Virus record (IMG/VR): IMGVR_UViG_3300018421_000015
Location: 22,300 to 86,299 of that record
Direction: 5' to 3' (one strand)
Source of the DNA: a virus
DNA length: 64,000 bases
A model generated the notes under the pieces. The model had not been told where the DNA came from. It was given only the letters and a program-made list of their open reading frames with translations, and made no database searches. The translations under genes and the position numbers were made by a program. Each line of letters begins with the position of its first letter. Within the stretch, counting starts at the first letter, position 1. Of the stretch, positions 50,071 through 59,519 are shown piece by piece.

Positions 50071-50639
50071 TTTGTCTCCTTATTTAGTATGTGCCAAAAT
50101 CCAGTACATGCTGATCTATCTCCAGATTCTACCTCAATAACGGTATGCATGTGGTCTTCATCTGAGGGAAAGTATATTGCTGAACCAGCCAATGGCTGTA
50201 TTTCAATATCCAAGTCTGGGAACACTAAACTACCTCCCTCAAAATTCTCTGTCAAATAAAGTATAGAGCTTATATCTCTGCTTGGGAGCCCACTGTATGT
50301 AGGTAAATCAGACCAGCAATCTGCATGATATTCGAGAACCCATCCGGGAGTATATCTAACAACAGTACCAATACCCTCTTCACCCACTGTGCAGTTAAAA
50401 TCTTTTTCTATATTTTCTTTTATTATTTTATTTTTTTCCTCTAGAATCAAGGAGGCCATACAACAACTGCTTCCCTCCCCAAGAATCTCTCCTTGTTCTC
50501 CCACTTCGAAAAACTGATTGTCACTAAGCTCATCTTTGTTCCAGACAGCTTCACCTATACAATCGTGTACAGTCTTTAATTCTTCATGAGTAAATAAGCT
50601 AGCAATAATATATATATCTTTTATCTTAATTTTTCTCAT
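50067..50639 (-). CDS. Fe(II)/2OG oxygenase, P4H-like
   Basis: This 190-aa protein starts at ATG 50639 and overlaps the next gene by ATGA; the longer reading upstream lies inside that gene. The site is H105-A-D107 (LEYHADCW), FEGGSLVFPDLDIEIQPLAG, H165 and R175. A vicinal Cys pair (SSCCMAS) lies before it. Confidence 0.85.
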   Translation of the reverse strand: MRKIKIKDIYIIASLFTHEELKTVHDCIGEAVWNKDELSDNQFFEVGEQGEILGEGSSCCMASLILEEKNKIIKENIEKDFNCTVGEEGIGTVVRYTPGWVLEYHADCWSDLPTYSGLPSRDISSILYLTENFEGGSLVFPDLDIEIQPLAGSAIYFPSDEDHMHTVIEVESGDRSACTGFWHILNKETK

Positions 50640-51259
50640 AGAAGCTCCGTGATGGTATAAAAAGAGGGTGTAGTCCATCTTTCACCCTGAATCACAGGCT
50701 TAACACCATGCAGGTAGTGAATATCACCTGGATGAGCAACAGCTAGACCCGGTTTTATCTTTAGCTCAATGTCAAACTCTGGGTAATAGAATTCTCCACC
50801 CTCAAAGTCTTCATTCCAGTATATTATGGAATTAATATCATAAGTAGGAAATGGATTTGGTGATCCATCATTCAACTGTTTATCAGCATGAGGTTGCTGC
50901 TCGTTACCCGGTAACCATCTAATTAAAACTGGCGGTCTCTGATATAACTTCACTTTAAATTTATCTTCAAGCGCTCTTTGCATCTTGACAATATATGAAT
51001 CGATGAGATTATATATATCAGGATTTAATTCACCTATTATTCTTCCAGAACACATTCTGTCCCACCAATACGATGCGTCGTAGGTGCAAGTACCATCTTC
51101 GTTGAACTCATCTTCCATAGGATTCTCCCACTTATCTATAGTTGGAAAGAAGTCCTGAAGGATTTTGAGATCAGACGGCTCCACGAAGTCTTCAATAATA
51201 AGTATATTATCTAAAGAGTCACCAAAATGACCAGGCTGAATTAAAGATTTTTCTTCCAT
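50636..51259 (-). CDS. Fe(II)/2OG oxygenase, P4H-like, operon leader
   Basis: This 207-aa protein has H124-A-D126 (QQPHADKQL), FEGGEFYYPEFDIELKIKPG, H184 and R194. ATG 51259 is six bases after the -10 of a strong promoter, so translation from a leaderless message is predicted and the in-frame upstream start is excluded. It leads an operon of about a dozen genes running to 45082. Confidence 0.85.
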   Translation of the reverse strand: MEEKSLIQPGHFGDSLDNILIIEDFVEPSDLKILQDFFPTIDKWENPMEDEFNEDGTCTYDASYWWDRMCSGRIIGELNPDIYNLIDSYIVKMQRALEDKFKVKLYQRPPVLIRWLPGNEQQPHADKQLNDGSPNPFPTYDINSIIYWNEDFEGGEFYYPEFDIELKIKPGLAVAHPGDIHYLHGVKPVIQGERWTTPSFYTITELL

Positions 51260-51265
51260 AAAAAC

Positions 51266-51295
51266 AGTATACCACAACCTACCCCGGACTATCAA
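51266..51295 (-). promoter_or_regulatory. Leaderless promoter with its -35 in a hairpin loop
   Basis: On the minus strand TTGATA (51295-51290) and TATACT (51271-51266) are 18 bp apart, with an extended TGG before the -10. The -35 fills the loop of the 51276-51308 hairpin. ATG 51259 begins six bases after the -10. Confidence 0.6.
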
Positions 51296-51308
51296 TCCGG
51301 GGTAGGTT
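51276..51308 (-). terminator. Perfect 13-bp hairpin after the FnIII/FFPP fibre gene
   Basis: AACCTACCCCGGA (51276-51288) and its exact reverse complement at 51296-51308 flank a seven-base loop. It lies 7 bp after the stop of the fibre gene. No U-tract follows, so it may be a weak terminator. It also contains the promoter of the next operon. Confidence 0.55.
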
Positions 51309-51314
51309 TACTTC

Positions 51315-53471
51315 TCACTTAAATGATGGTGGGAAGAATGGCGGGAAGAATGGTGGGAAGAATGGCGGGAAGAATGGCGGGAAATAAGGTGGGAAGTAAG
51401 GCGGGAAGAACGGTGGGAAGAACGGTGGGAAATAGGGTGGGAAGAACGGTGGGAAGAACGGTGGGAAGTAAGGCGGGAAGAACGGCGGGAAGAACGGTGG
51501 GAAGTAAGGCGGGAAAAACGGCGGGAAGAATGGTGGGAAATATGGTGGGAAGAATGGTGGGAAGAACGGTGGGAAGTAAGGCGGGAAGAACGGTGGGAAA
51601 TATGGCGGGAAGAATGGCGTAATAGTTGTACCATCACCAGACCTTTCGTAATACCCATTCCAAGGATTAACAGAAATAAACCACTCTCTATTATCCAAAC
51701 CTGATATAGTACCACTCCAAGTATTAGCAGCATTGGGGATGATAGCCTTCAATGTAAAAACACTACTCCCAGTTAGTGGCGTTGGAGATGCATATATTTT
51801 GTAATTATTCGGCGCGTAACTAGACCCACCGAATCCTCCACCAGTCCAGCTAACAGTAACCTGACCTTCAGTAGCGGTGTTAGTTAAGGTAACATTACTA
51901 ATGTCCCCCGGTACACCAGCTGACTGAACCTCTGTTGTACTTGTTCTCCAACCAGAGCTTGCCACATCATTATTTGATCTAACCCTATATTCGTATATAG
52001 ATCCTTGTGTGGTACTATGGGTATACGACGTGCTAGAAGTAGTAGTTACAGTTGACCATGAGCCAGAATTGTTTACATTTGCCTGCAATGTATAGGTAAT
52101 GCTTGAGTCACCAGCACCATCAGAAGCTGACCAGCTAATATTAATCTTATTACCATAGCTAGTGCTATCTCCAATGACATGACCCTGACCAGTAATCGTT
52201 TCCCCAACAGTATCTACACCACCATCGCCAGTAGCCTCATGTGAATATGAAATACTCGCTGGTGTTGAAGGAGTTCCGAAAACTAAAATACTAGCTGAAG
52301 CTGAATAATTAGAACCGGTATTAGTGTTATTATTGAACGTTTTTAATCTTACATAATATGTAGTATTAGAAGATAATCCACTTAAGGACGAAGATGTGCC
52401 GATGGTTGATGTAGAATAAAGCCAAGTTGCATTGTCGGTTGAATAATATACGTCAGTAACTATGTTACCTGCAGCTGCGCCGCCATAGTTTCCTGTTTTC
52501 GTCCAAGAAATATATATAGATCCAGAACTTAATCTTGACAAAGAAGGAGTACCCGGTGCACCAGGCTCATCGTAAGCTGTGGCCGAAGCACTAGAGCTGT
52601 ATGATGAACTGCCAACAGAGTTATTTGTTCTAACTCTAAAGTAATACACTTGACTTGCACTAGTATCATCAGGGACATCGTACCCAAGTGTAGCACTGGT
52701 TCCAGTCACACCTGTTGAAAGATTAAACCACGTGGCATTATCTGTAGAGTATTGAACGTCGTAAGTTCTATTAGCAGTGGTGTCTCCACCTAAAGAGGTA
52801 ACATGAGACCACGAAACAGTTAGCGTAGCTGGATCTGCGGTAGTGGTTGCTGAGGCAGAAATGGAAGGAGCAGAAGGAGTAGTAAGTGGGGTAGCAGTGG
52901 ATCCACCCTGAACATAAGAGGATTGATATAAACTATTTTCAGTTCTAACACGATAATAATAGGCGGTGCCGTTAGTTAGAGATGTTATAGTCTTAGAGTT
53001 TGTTCCAAAAGCAACTGTTCCAGCACTTGTCCAAGTAGAACCATTTGTAGAATACTCTACCCTGTAAACAGTGTTTGCATTTGTGTCTCCACCGGTATCG
53101 CCTGCCGACCAAGAAACTGTAATCTGACCGTTGCCTACTGATGCACTAAGTGAAGAAGGAGCTCCAGGTGTTGTTATGAAAGATAATAATGAAACAGGCG
53201 TATAGGCTTCACTGACTACGCCAGAATCAGTAGTAGCAACAACAGTGATAGCGGGGGTAGTACCTGCAGATATGTCGCTAGAGGTAAAAGTAATTACGTT
53301 GCTTGTTGAAGACTTTTCGACAACACCATTTGAAGCCTTATAAGTGATTGCATCTTCCCCGTCTCTACCGGCATACTCCAGGGTTACGGTTACTACAAAA
53401 TTACCATCACTGTTTGCTAAAGAAACATCACTAATTATTGGTTGCTTACCACCATAATCTTTAACTGCCAT
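51315..53471 (-). CDS. Fibronectin type III fibre with C-terminal FFPP repeat
   Basis: This 718-aa protein has about 85 residues at the N-terminus that look like an Ig-type domain, then about five FnIII domains (each with GQITVSWSAGD-like and YYYRVRT-like strands) to about residue 620. It closes with 24 tandem tetrapeptides of FFPP or YFPP followed by SFK. FnIII domains in phage virions bind cell surfaces. The all-proline-aromatic tail is likely an extended rigid rod and is rich in possible hydroxylation sites. No enzymatic domain. Promoter at 53505-53533. Confidence 0.8.
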   Translation of the reverse strand: MAVKDYGGKQPIISDVSLANSDGNFVVTVTLEYAGRDGEDAITYKASNGVVEKSSTSNVITFTSSDISAGTTPAITVVATTDSGVVSEAYTPVSLLSFITTPGAPSSLSASVGNGQITVSWSAGDTGGDTNANTVYRVEYSTNGSTWTSAGTVAFGTNSKTITSLTNGTAYYYRVRTENSLYQSSYVQGGSTATPLTTPSAPSISASATTTADPATLTVSWSHVTSLGGDTTANRTYDVQYSTDNATWFNLSTGVTGTSATLGYDVPDDTSASQVYYFRVRTNNSVGSSSYSSSASATAYDEPGAPGTPSLSRLSSGSIYISWTKTGNYGGAAAGNIVTDVYYSTDNATWLYSTSTIGTSSSLSGLSSNTTYYVRLKTFNNNTNTGSNYSASASILVFGTPSTPASISYSHEATGDGGVDTVGETITGQGHVIGDSTSYGNKINISWSASDGAGDSSITYTLQANVNNSGSWSTVTTTSSTSYTHSTTQGSIYEYRVRSNNDVASSGWRTSTTEVQSAGVPGDISNVTLTNTATEGQVTVSWTGGGFGGSSYAPNNYKIYASPTPLTGSSVFTLKAIIPNAANTWSGTISGLDNREWFISVNPWNGYYERSGDGTTITPFFPPYFPPFFPPYFPPFFPPFFPPYFPPFFPPFFPPYFPPFFPPFFPPYFPPFFPPFFPPYFPPFFPPFFPPYFPPYFPPFFPPFFPPFFPPFFPPSFK
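51327..51614 (-). repeat. 12-bp coding repeats (24 copies, FFPP/YFPP)
   Basis: Tandem 12-base units such as GGTGGGAAGAAC encode 24 FFPP or YFPP tetrapeptides. Wobble positions differ between units, so the protein pattern is conserved more strongly than the DNA, arguing for selection on the peptide. Y units recur about every third unit. Confidence 0.85.
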
Positions 53472-53504
53472 TTTCTACACCTATCTTAAATTTAAACCTA
53501 AACA

Positions 53505-53533
53505 ATTATAACATTTTTTAGCTATGCCGACAA
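53505..53533 (-). promoter_or_regulatory. Promoter of the FnIII/FFPP gene
   Basis: On the minus strand TTGTCG (53533-53528) and TATAAT (53510-53505) are 17 bp apart with an extended TGT. The -35 lies in the 3' end of 53522-57826. Confidence 0.5.
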
Positions 53534-56500
53534 GTCGCCGGTAACTATCCAGGTATCTGAACCCCTCTTAATCAACGTGGCCATAGAATACTGATCTCTT
53601 AACTTCAAGCCTGGCGTTGCATGAGCAGAAACTCCAGAACCAGCAGCTATAGTAGTTTGACCAGCATTGGTTTGAAGAACCATAATTTGCGTACCAATTG
53701 GGAAGTTTACACTCGACTCAGGTGGTATGGTTAAGGTATTGGTGCTCGTGTGGCTCATCTCAATCATCTTATCTTTATCAGATAATGCTAAAGTATATGA
53801 AGCTGTCTGCTGATTAAACTTAACTAGTGAAGAACTAAATTCTATTTCGTCAGTACCATTACCAACAACAATCTTGTCCTCGGTTGTATCCCAAGCAATC
53901 CTTCCATCTGTAGATGAAGTTGTTGTCGACAAAGTTAACTCTGGCGTATTTACTACGGGTGAAGTCAAAGTTTTATTAGTCAAAGTCTCAGTACCGGCGA
54001 CAGTCGCTGCAGTCCCTGAAGCTGGAAGTGTAATGCTAGATCCGGAGGCATCAGCCGTAAATGTTACATTCCCAGTGTTAAGGGTAATTGTTCTACCCGC
54101 ATTGTTCACACCTGTGCCGCCATAAGCAGAGTCTATTACAGTTGCGTTCCATGTGCCGGATGTAAGAGTTCCTACTCCGGTAATCTGAGTTTGACTTGCA
54201 TTAACTGAAAATTCTGTACCAGTTAAAGTTAATCCAGTTCCAGCAGTGAATGCTCCTGCACCAGAGAACTGAATAAACGTAACATCACTTGATCCAACAC
54301 TTGTTACTGGCTCAGACAAAACCCATCCAGTATCAGCGTAAGAAGACCCATGGGTAACAAATATAAAGTCACCACCAGCCATTTCCGTAGGTGTATCGAA
54401 ATCATCTGCACGCGTCAAAACTGTTGTTGAAGTAACAACGTAAACACCATTGTGTGCAGATGTAGACTCACCTGCAATAAGAACTCTATCATCAGTTGTG
54501 AGATCAGTATCTCCGTCAATGTCACCACCAGATAAATCAAGAGCGGTTGAAAGCGTTAATGTTGCACCAACTCCATCAGTTCCATTGTCATAAGTTACCG
54601 TATCTCCAGTAATAGTGGCCAAAGATGTTGTTGTTATCGCATGAACCTGCTCGTGAACGTGTAAACCTTCCGAGACAGCATCAACGTAGCCCTTGGTTGC
54701 GGCATCCGTTGACTGCGTTGGAGTAGACAGATTAGTAATCTTGTTGCTATTGGCATCTATATCTCCACCGGCTTGAATGGTACTACTAAACACTGCTGCA
54801 CCAGTTACATCCAAAGTCCCAGTTACGGTAAGATTATCATCAACAGTGGTCTCTCCGCTAGCAGAATCAAGTGTTAGACCATCAGAAGATGTATCAATTT
54901 CGTTGTCTCCAGTGACCCCGACCTGAATATTACCAAGTGTTCCACCAGCAAACGTAGGACTGTCTCCAGTTGCCACAGACTGACCAATAGCAACTGTCGT
55001 TGCTGCACCTTCTCCGGTGCCAGAAGTAACTGTTACACCAGTACCAGCTGTAATTGATTCAATATAGTCTCCTGTAGTATCAGTACCCAGGGCAACGCTG
55101 TCTGCTGCAACTGTAGCCGTTAGTGTTACATCTGCTGAGCCATTTACTGATACAGAACCAGTTAAATCACCGGCCAATGTAATAGTTCTTGCTGTTGCCC
55201 AAGTTGATGCGGTGCTTGCATTTCCTGTAACATCCCCAGTTAAGTTAGCAGTAACGGTATTAAACGTAACATTTGAGGTGGTTTCAACTGCTTGACCTAT
55301 GGAAACTGTTGGGGTTTGACCCTCTCCAGTATCTACGGAAACTGCGATACCTGTTCCAGCTACCAGGTTCTGAACATAATCCCCTGTAGTATCGGTTCCC
55401 AAAGCAACACTGTTGGCAGATATTGTTGTGCTAATCGAAACATCTGCTGATCCATCTATTAAAACGTCGCCTGTGACATCACCTGTAAGCGCTATCTGCC
55501 TAGAAGTGGCCCAAGTTGATGCTGTGTCAGCGTTACCAGTGACATCACCCGTGACATCTCCAGTGACATCTCCAGTGACATTTCCAGTTACGTTGCCAGT
55601 AAGATTGCCAGTGACATTACCTGTTACATCACCCGTGACGTCACCAGTAACATTTCCGATAAGGTTACCGCTAACATCACCAGTAACATCACCAGTAACA
55701 TCTCCAGTTAGATTCCCCGTAACATTACCTGTAAGATTACCCGTGACATCTCCGGTGATGTCACCAGTGACGTTACCAGTAACATTACCGGTAATATCAC
55801 CAGTGACATCTCCGGTAAAAGTTTTGTTTAATGAGTCTACTATTTTTACTGGGGTAGCATCCTGAGAGTAAACATCTCCTGTTAGATCACCATCAACATT
55901 ACCGGTTAGGTTACCGGTCACATTACCGGTCACATTCCCAGTTAGGTCTCCGGTTACATCTCCAGTTAAGTCACCAGCGACATTACCGTTAACACTTCCC
56001 GTTACATCACCTGTAACATCTCCAGTTAAATTACCAGTAACATTACCGGTTAAATTACCCGTAACATCACCGGTTACATCACCGGTAACATCACCTGTAA
56101 CATTTCCAGTTACGTTTCCAGTTACATTGCCCGTAACGTTACCGGTCAAATCACCAGTAACACCACCAGTAAATGAAGCGTTTGTGCCATCTGTTCCGCT
56201 ATGTAATACTCGTGACGTTCCGTTAGATGCGTAAACATCTCCGATCACATTACCGGTCACATTACCAGTCACATTACCTGTCACATTACCAGTCACATTA
56301 CCAGTTAGGTCTCCGGTTACATCTCCAGTTAAATCACCAGTGACATTACCGGTAACGTTACCGTTCAAGTCACCAGTAACATCACCGGTAAATGAAGCGT
56401 CTGTACCATCTGTTCCGCTATCTAATATTTGTGATCCATTACTCGAATAAACATCTCCCGTTACATTACCGGTCACATTACCGGTTACATTACCTGCAAC

Positions 56501-57826
56501 GTCACCAGTTACATCACCTGTCAGATCACCAGTAAATGATGTCGAAGTTACGGAAGATAAACCCGTTAATGATGAATCTAAATTGATTGTATTATCAGAT
56601 TTCGATAGATTATCTCCAGCTGTTAATGTATTAGTTCCAGTAAACTGTGTATATGTAATACTATCTGTGCCTAGCACATGCACATTGTTTGTACCAGAAC
56701 CATAAGAAACTATAATAAAACCCTGATTACCATTTAATGTTCCAGCAGTAGCAAAAACGGCATCGCCGGTATTAATCGATTCAGGTGAGCCATCAGCATC
56801 TGTTGCCCTTGTCAATTCCCAGGTCGTAGTTGACGAACCCTGATCTGTTACTTCGTATATACCATTCTGTGACGCAGTTGACTGATTCTTAATCAGAACC
56901 CTATCACCCGTAGTAGCATTTGATCCATCTATAGATAACCTACCATTAGTAGTTGCAGAAAGTGTAGCACCTACGCCACTAGTACCGTTATCATATGAGG
57001 GGCTATTTGACAGGGCACCAGCTGAAGCATACCTGACGGCTTCGTGCCAGTGCACACCGGCTGCAATAGAGTCAGCATAGGCTTTGGTAGCTATTTCACC
57101 AGTGTTAACTGCTATAGTAGGGGTTGAGTTTTCTCCAGAATTATTAGTTAAACTAATACCGGTGCCTGCAACAAGTGAGGCTACATAATCACCAGTTGTA
57201 TTGGTTCCAAGCTCAATGCTATCAGCCTGAATTGTGGCAGTTATGTTTATATCTGTTGAGCCATTAAACGAAGCTGAACCTGCAACATCACCAGATATTT
57301 GAATAGTACGAGAGTTCGCAAGCGTAGTAGCAGTACCAGCATTCCCGCTTACATTACCAGTTACATCACCAGTAACATCACCAGTAAGATCACCAGTAAC
57401 GTTGCCGGTAACATTACCAGTAACATTGCCGGTTACGTTGCCACTTAAATCGCCAGTAATATCGGCGGTAACGGTATTAAAAGTAACATCTGAGGTTGTT
57501 TCAACAGCTTGACCAATTGCAACTGTAGGGGTGGCATTTTCGCCAGAATTGTCGGTAAGAGTTATGCCCGTACCGGCAACAAGTGACTGAACATAGCTTC
57601 CAACAGTGTCTGTTGCCAAATCTACTGGATCATTAATCCAATTAGATCCATTATGCCTAAGAAAGTCGCCACTTGCGACATCTTCAATTACAACATCACC
57701 GATACTATTAATACTATCAGCTATAGTTACTTCTCTTATCCACGCGGTTCCATTCCATATCCAAGATGCTCCATCTACAGAATATGTGTCATTGACCGAA
57801 GGATTGTCAGGAAAATTTAAAGCCAT
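53522..57826 (-). CDS. Giant tail fibre with TGDVTGN repeats
   Basis: This 1434-aa protein begins ALNFPDNPSVNDTYSVDGAS, a head typical of phage fibre proteins. It has TGDVTGNVTGN-like repeats at about residues 120-160 and 430-765. Between and after them are repeated adhesin-like modules (TNKTLTSPVVNTPELTLS, GDRVLIKNQSTASQNGIYEV). A C-terminal domain of about 90 residues follows. Repeats of this kind are common in marine phage fibres and vary in copy number. It is the longest gene in the window. No active-site motif is seen. Confidence 0.8.
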   Translation of the reverse strand: MALNFPDNPSVNDTYSVDGASWIWNGTAWIREVTIADSINSIGDVVIEDVASGDFLRHNGSNWINDPVDLATDTVGSYVQSLVAGTGITLTDNSGENATPTVAIGQAVETTSDVTFNTVTADITGDLSGNVTGNVTGNVTGNVTGDLTGDVTGDVTGNVSGNAGTATTLANSRTIQISGDVAGSASFNGSTDINITATIQADSIELGTNTTGDYVASLVAGTGISLTNNSGENSTPTIAVNTGEIATKAYADSIAAGVHWHEAVRYASAGALSNSPSYDNGTSGVGATLSATTNGRLSIDGSNATTGDRVLIKNQSTASQNGIYEVTDQGSSTTTWELTRATDADGSPESINTGDAVFATAGTLNGNQGFIIVSYGSGTNNVHVLGTDSITYTQFTGTNTLTAGDNLSKSDNTINLDSSLTGLSSVTSTSFTGDLTGDVTGDVAGNVTGNVTGNVTGDVYSSNGSQILDSGTDGTDASFTGDVTGDLNGNVTGNVTGDLTGDVTGDLTGNVTGNVTGNVTGNVTGNVIGDVYASNGTSRVLHSGTDGTNASFTGGVTGDLTGNVTGNVTGNVTGNVTGDVTGDVTGDVTGNLTGNVTGNLTGDVTGDVTGSVNGNVAGDLTGDVTGDLTGNVTGNVTGNLTGNVDGDLTGDVYSQDATPVKIVDSLNKTFTGDVTGDITGNVTGNVTGDITGDVTGNLTGNVTGNLTGDVTGDVTGDVSGNLIGNVTGDVTGDVTGNVTGNLTGNVTGNVTGDVTGDVTGDVTGNADTASTWATSRQIALTGDVTGDVLIDGSADVSISTTISANSVALGTDTTGDYVQNLVAGTGIAVSVDTGEGQTPTVSIGQAVETTSNVTFNTVTANLTGDVTGNASTASTWATARTITLAGDLTGSVSVNGSADVTLTATVAADSVALGTDTTGDYIESITAGTGVTVTSGTGEGAATTVAIGQSVATGDSPTFAGGTLGNIQVGVTGDNEIDTSSDGLTLDSASGETTVDDNLTVTGTLDVTGAAVFSSTIQAGGDIDANSNKITNLSTPTQSTDAATKGYVDAVSEGLHVHEQVHAITTTSLATITGDTVTYDNGTDGVGATLTLSTALDLSGGDIDGDTDLTTDDRVLIAGESTSAHNGVYVVTSTTVLTRADDFDTPTEMAGGDFIFVTHGSSYADTGWVLSEPVTSVGSSDVTFIQFSGAGAFTAGTGLTLTGTEFSVNASQTQITGVGTLTSGTWNATVIDSAYGGTGVNNAGRTITLNTGNVTFTADASGSSITLPASGTAATVAGTETLTNKTLTSPVVNTPELTLSTTTSSTDGRIAWDTTEDKIVVGNGTDEIEFSSSLVKFNQQTASYTLALSDKDKMIEMSHTSTNTLTIPPESSVNFPIGTQIMVLQTNAGQTTIAAGSGVSAHATPGLKLRDQYSMATLIKRGSDTWIVTGDLSA
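55530..56540 (-). repeat. Long array of TGDVTGN-coding repeats
   Basis: Short direct repeats of 12 bp, such as ACATCACCAGTA/ACGTTACCAGTA on the plus strand, encode the TGDV/TGNV/TGNL units of the fibre. The array is interrupted by spacer modules (DSGTDGTDASF, SGTDGTNASF) that themselves repeat. Copy number is likely unstable. Confidence 0.75.
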
Positions 57827-57861
57827 GGTTACCTCATAGAATAGCTATACTTGGTCTCTAC

Positions 57862-57870
57862 TAAATAGTA
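57862..57870 (-). promoter_or_regulatory. TACTATTTA -10-like element before 57826
   Basis: On the minus strand TACTATTTA (57870-57862) lies 36 bases before the ATG, preceded by an extended TGT. A TTGTGT at 16 bp upstream is a weak -35. Confidence 0.4.
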
Positions 57871-57914
57871 ACAAGATTGTGCTATAACACAATAGATAAG
57901 TTTGGGCAATATAC

Positions 57915-58955
57915 TTACTGTAGAGAGTCTGACATCATGTTCAAATTATTAGAAAATCTTTCATTATCTGGCTCTAATAAAAGAGCCGCTTTACAGTACT
58001 TTATCGCTAATTCATGCATTCCGAGATTCCAAGATGCTATTGTTGCCATATCATATGGGTGTGAACCCCAAGCTTCCGCCTCACATAGATATTCTAAAGG
58101 TTTCTCTTTAATAACTAAAGCACTCTCTACGGCAGACAGGCACTCTATCCACCTAGAATTTACATAATAATATCCAGCTAACTCAATCCAAGGCTCTCTC
58201 CTGTCGGGAGACTCTGCACACGCTTTTAATAGCCAGGGATATCTTTCCCCGCTTACTCTAGACAAATACCTCATTGCGGTAGCTCTTTCGGGCTTCCATT
58301 TAGATATTTCTAAGTACTTTAGAAATTGCTCTTCAGCCTGATTATTCAATCCGGCGAACATATATTCTCTGCCTAAGTAAAATCTATTTCTGTCATCACT
58401 TGGATCTTCCCTAATTGACAATTCTAACAGTGGGAGATACTGAGATCTTGACTTAGTGGAATCTGGATAGTGGTGAATCTCTAAATCTATCCAACCCTGA
58501 TTTTCTTCTATGGAAGGCTTTAAAACTTCGTGAACAGGATGCTTCCATCTGTACCCATTCCTGGAATGAATTTTGTCACCAGAATACACAAGACCTTCTG
58601 ATGAATCCTCGTTCCAAGACCAAACATATTTATACCTGGGACGAGTAACTAATGGGTCAACACGCTCTAAATGGTCGCGCCAACCTTTTGTTAAAATTTC
58701 GTCTGCATCTAAAGCTATACAGTAATCGTAATCAGAAGGAATCAAAGACAATGCTACGTTCCTGGCATCATCAAACCGCCAAGGCATCACTGATGCTGAG
58801 TGTACGGTACATCCTGCCAGTAGAGCTTTCTCTACTGTTCCATCAGACGAACCAGTATCTAGTATCAACCTGAGATCGGCTTCTGCACAAGATTCTGCCC
58901 AGCGTTCAATAAACTTCTCTTCATTTTTTGCAATTGTATAGACAGCTATTTTCAT
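57915..58955 (-). CDS. Family 2 glycosyltransferase with helical repeat domain
   Basis: This 346-aa protein starts MKIAVYTIAKNEEKFIERW, then RLILDTGSSDGTVEKA and YDYCIALDADEILTKGW, the GT-A fold with its Asp-x-Asp, in the SunS-like style. Residues about 190-346 are helical repeats (FYLGREYMFAGLNNQAEEQF, LKYCKAALLLEPDNERFSN) resembling TPRs, which often hold protein acceptors. It sits among fibre genes, so glycosylation of a fibre is a good guess. Confidence 0.82.
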   Translation of the reverse strand: MKIAVYTIAKNEEKFIERWAESCAEADLRLILDTGSSDGTVEKALLAGCTVHSASVMPWRFDDARNVALSLIPSDYDYCIALDADEILTKGWRDHLERVDPLVTRPRYKYVWSWNEDSSEGLVYSGDKIHSRNGYRWKHPVHEVLKPSIEENQGWIDLEIHHYPDSTKSRSQYLPLLELSIREDPSDDRNRFYLGREYMFAGLNNQAEEQFLKYLEISKWKPERATAMRYLSRVSGERYPWLLKACAESPDRREPWIELAGYYYVNSRWIECLSAVESALVIKEKPLEYLCEAEAWGSHPYDMATIASWNLGMHELAIKYCKAALLLEPDNERFSNNLNMMSDSLQ

Positions 58956-58958
58956 TTA

Positions 58959-59519
58959 TTACACAGAATTCCAAGTACTTCCATCATAAACATTTAATGT
59001 TCCACTAGAAGTATTATACCACAATTGACCAGTCTGTGGATTGGAAGGCTGTGAAGCAGCAACATCTGCTAACTGAGCTGGACCAGTAGGCCCGGTGGGA
59101 CCTTGGGTTCCCCTTCTACCTGATATCTCCACCCAGTAGGAATCGTAGTATGAAAATAAACTTGCACTTGAAGAATCGAACCAAAGATCACCAGAGTTAG
59201 GTGATGAAGGAGCTGTATCAGAAACAGATAATCTGTCCGGTCCAGTGGGACCAGTGGGACCAATTGGCCCAGATATCTCAACCCAGGTAGAATCATAGTA
59301 TACGAAAAGCCTACCAACAGAAGAGTCAAACCACATATCTCCACTAGAAGGAGAGGAAGGCTCAGAATCCGATACTTCAGGTGCCCCAGATGCTACAGAT
59401 GCTGCGACGAACTTAGTTCCATTAAAGGTTAAAACCTGATCAGTACTTGCCCCAGATAGATCTAATTCAATACCTTGTATAACAATAGAGTTTTTAACTT
59501 TGAAACTATTATCTGCCAT
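58959..59519 (-). CDS. Collagen-like fibre protein with repeated modules
   Basis: This 186-aa protein repeats a ~45-aa module two to three times: [20 protein letters not shown], then WVEISG, then [11 protein letters not shown] collagen-like triplets. The same module recurs in 61742-63340. It has a short N-terminal strand segment and ends YDGSTWNSV. It is a small virion fibre or fibre tip linker. Confidence 0.75.
   Translation of the reverse strand: MADNSFKVKNSIVIQGIELDLSGASTDQVLTFNGTKFVAASVASGAPEVSDSEPSSPSSGDMWFDSSVGRLFVYYDSTWVEISGPIGPTGPTGPDRLSVSDTAPSSPNSGDLWFDSSSASLFSYYDSYWVEISGRRGTQGPTGPTGPAQLADVAASQPSNPQTGQLWYNTSSGTLNVYDGSTWNSV

Noticed and set aside
19667-51259. The oxidative region as a bacterial antibiotic cluster rather than phage DNA
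   Set aside because: Fibre genes lie within it (24242-28603) and directly flank it (from 51315). Gene density and overlaps match the rest of the window. A chimeric assembly is still possible without read data.
21970-51259. 2OG oxygenases as TET/JBP-type DNA base hydroxylases
   Set aside because: Motifs such as FxGGExxFP are those of prolyl-4-hydroxylase-like and TauD-like enzymes, and no TET-type signature was seen.
51323-51622. Open plus-strand frame of VGRMAG repeats
   Set aside because: It is the mirror image of the 12-bp FFPP repeats and has no separate support.
55530-56540. Regular repeats that could suggest a CRISPR array
   Set aside because: The repeats have a 12-bp period, no unique spacers and continue an open reading frame, so they are coding repeats.
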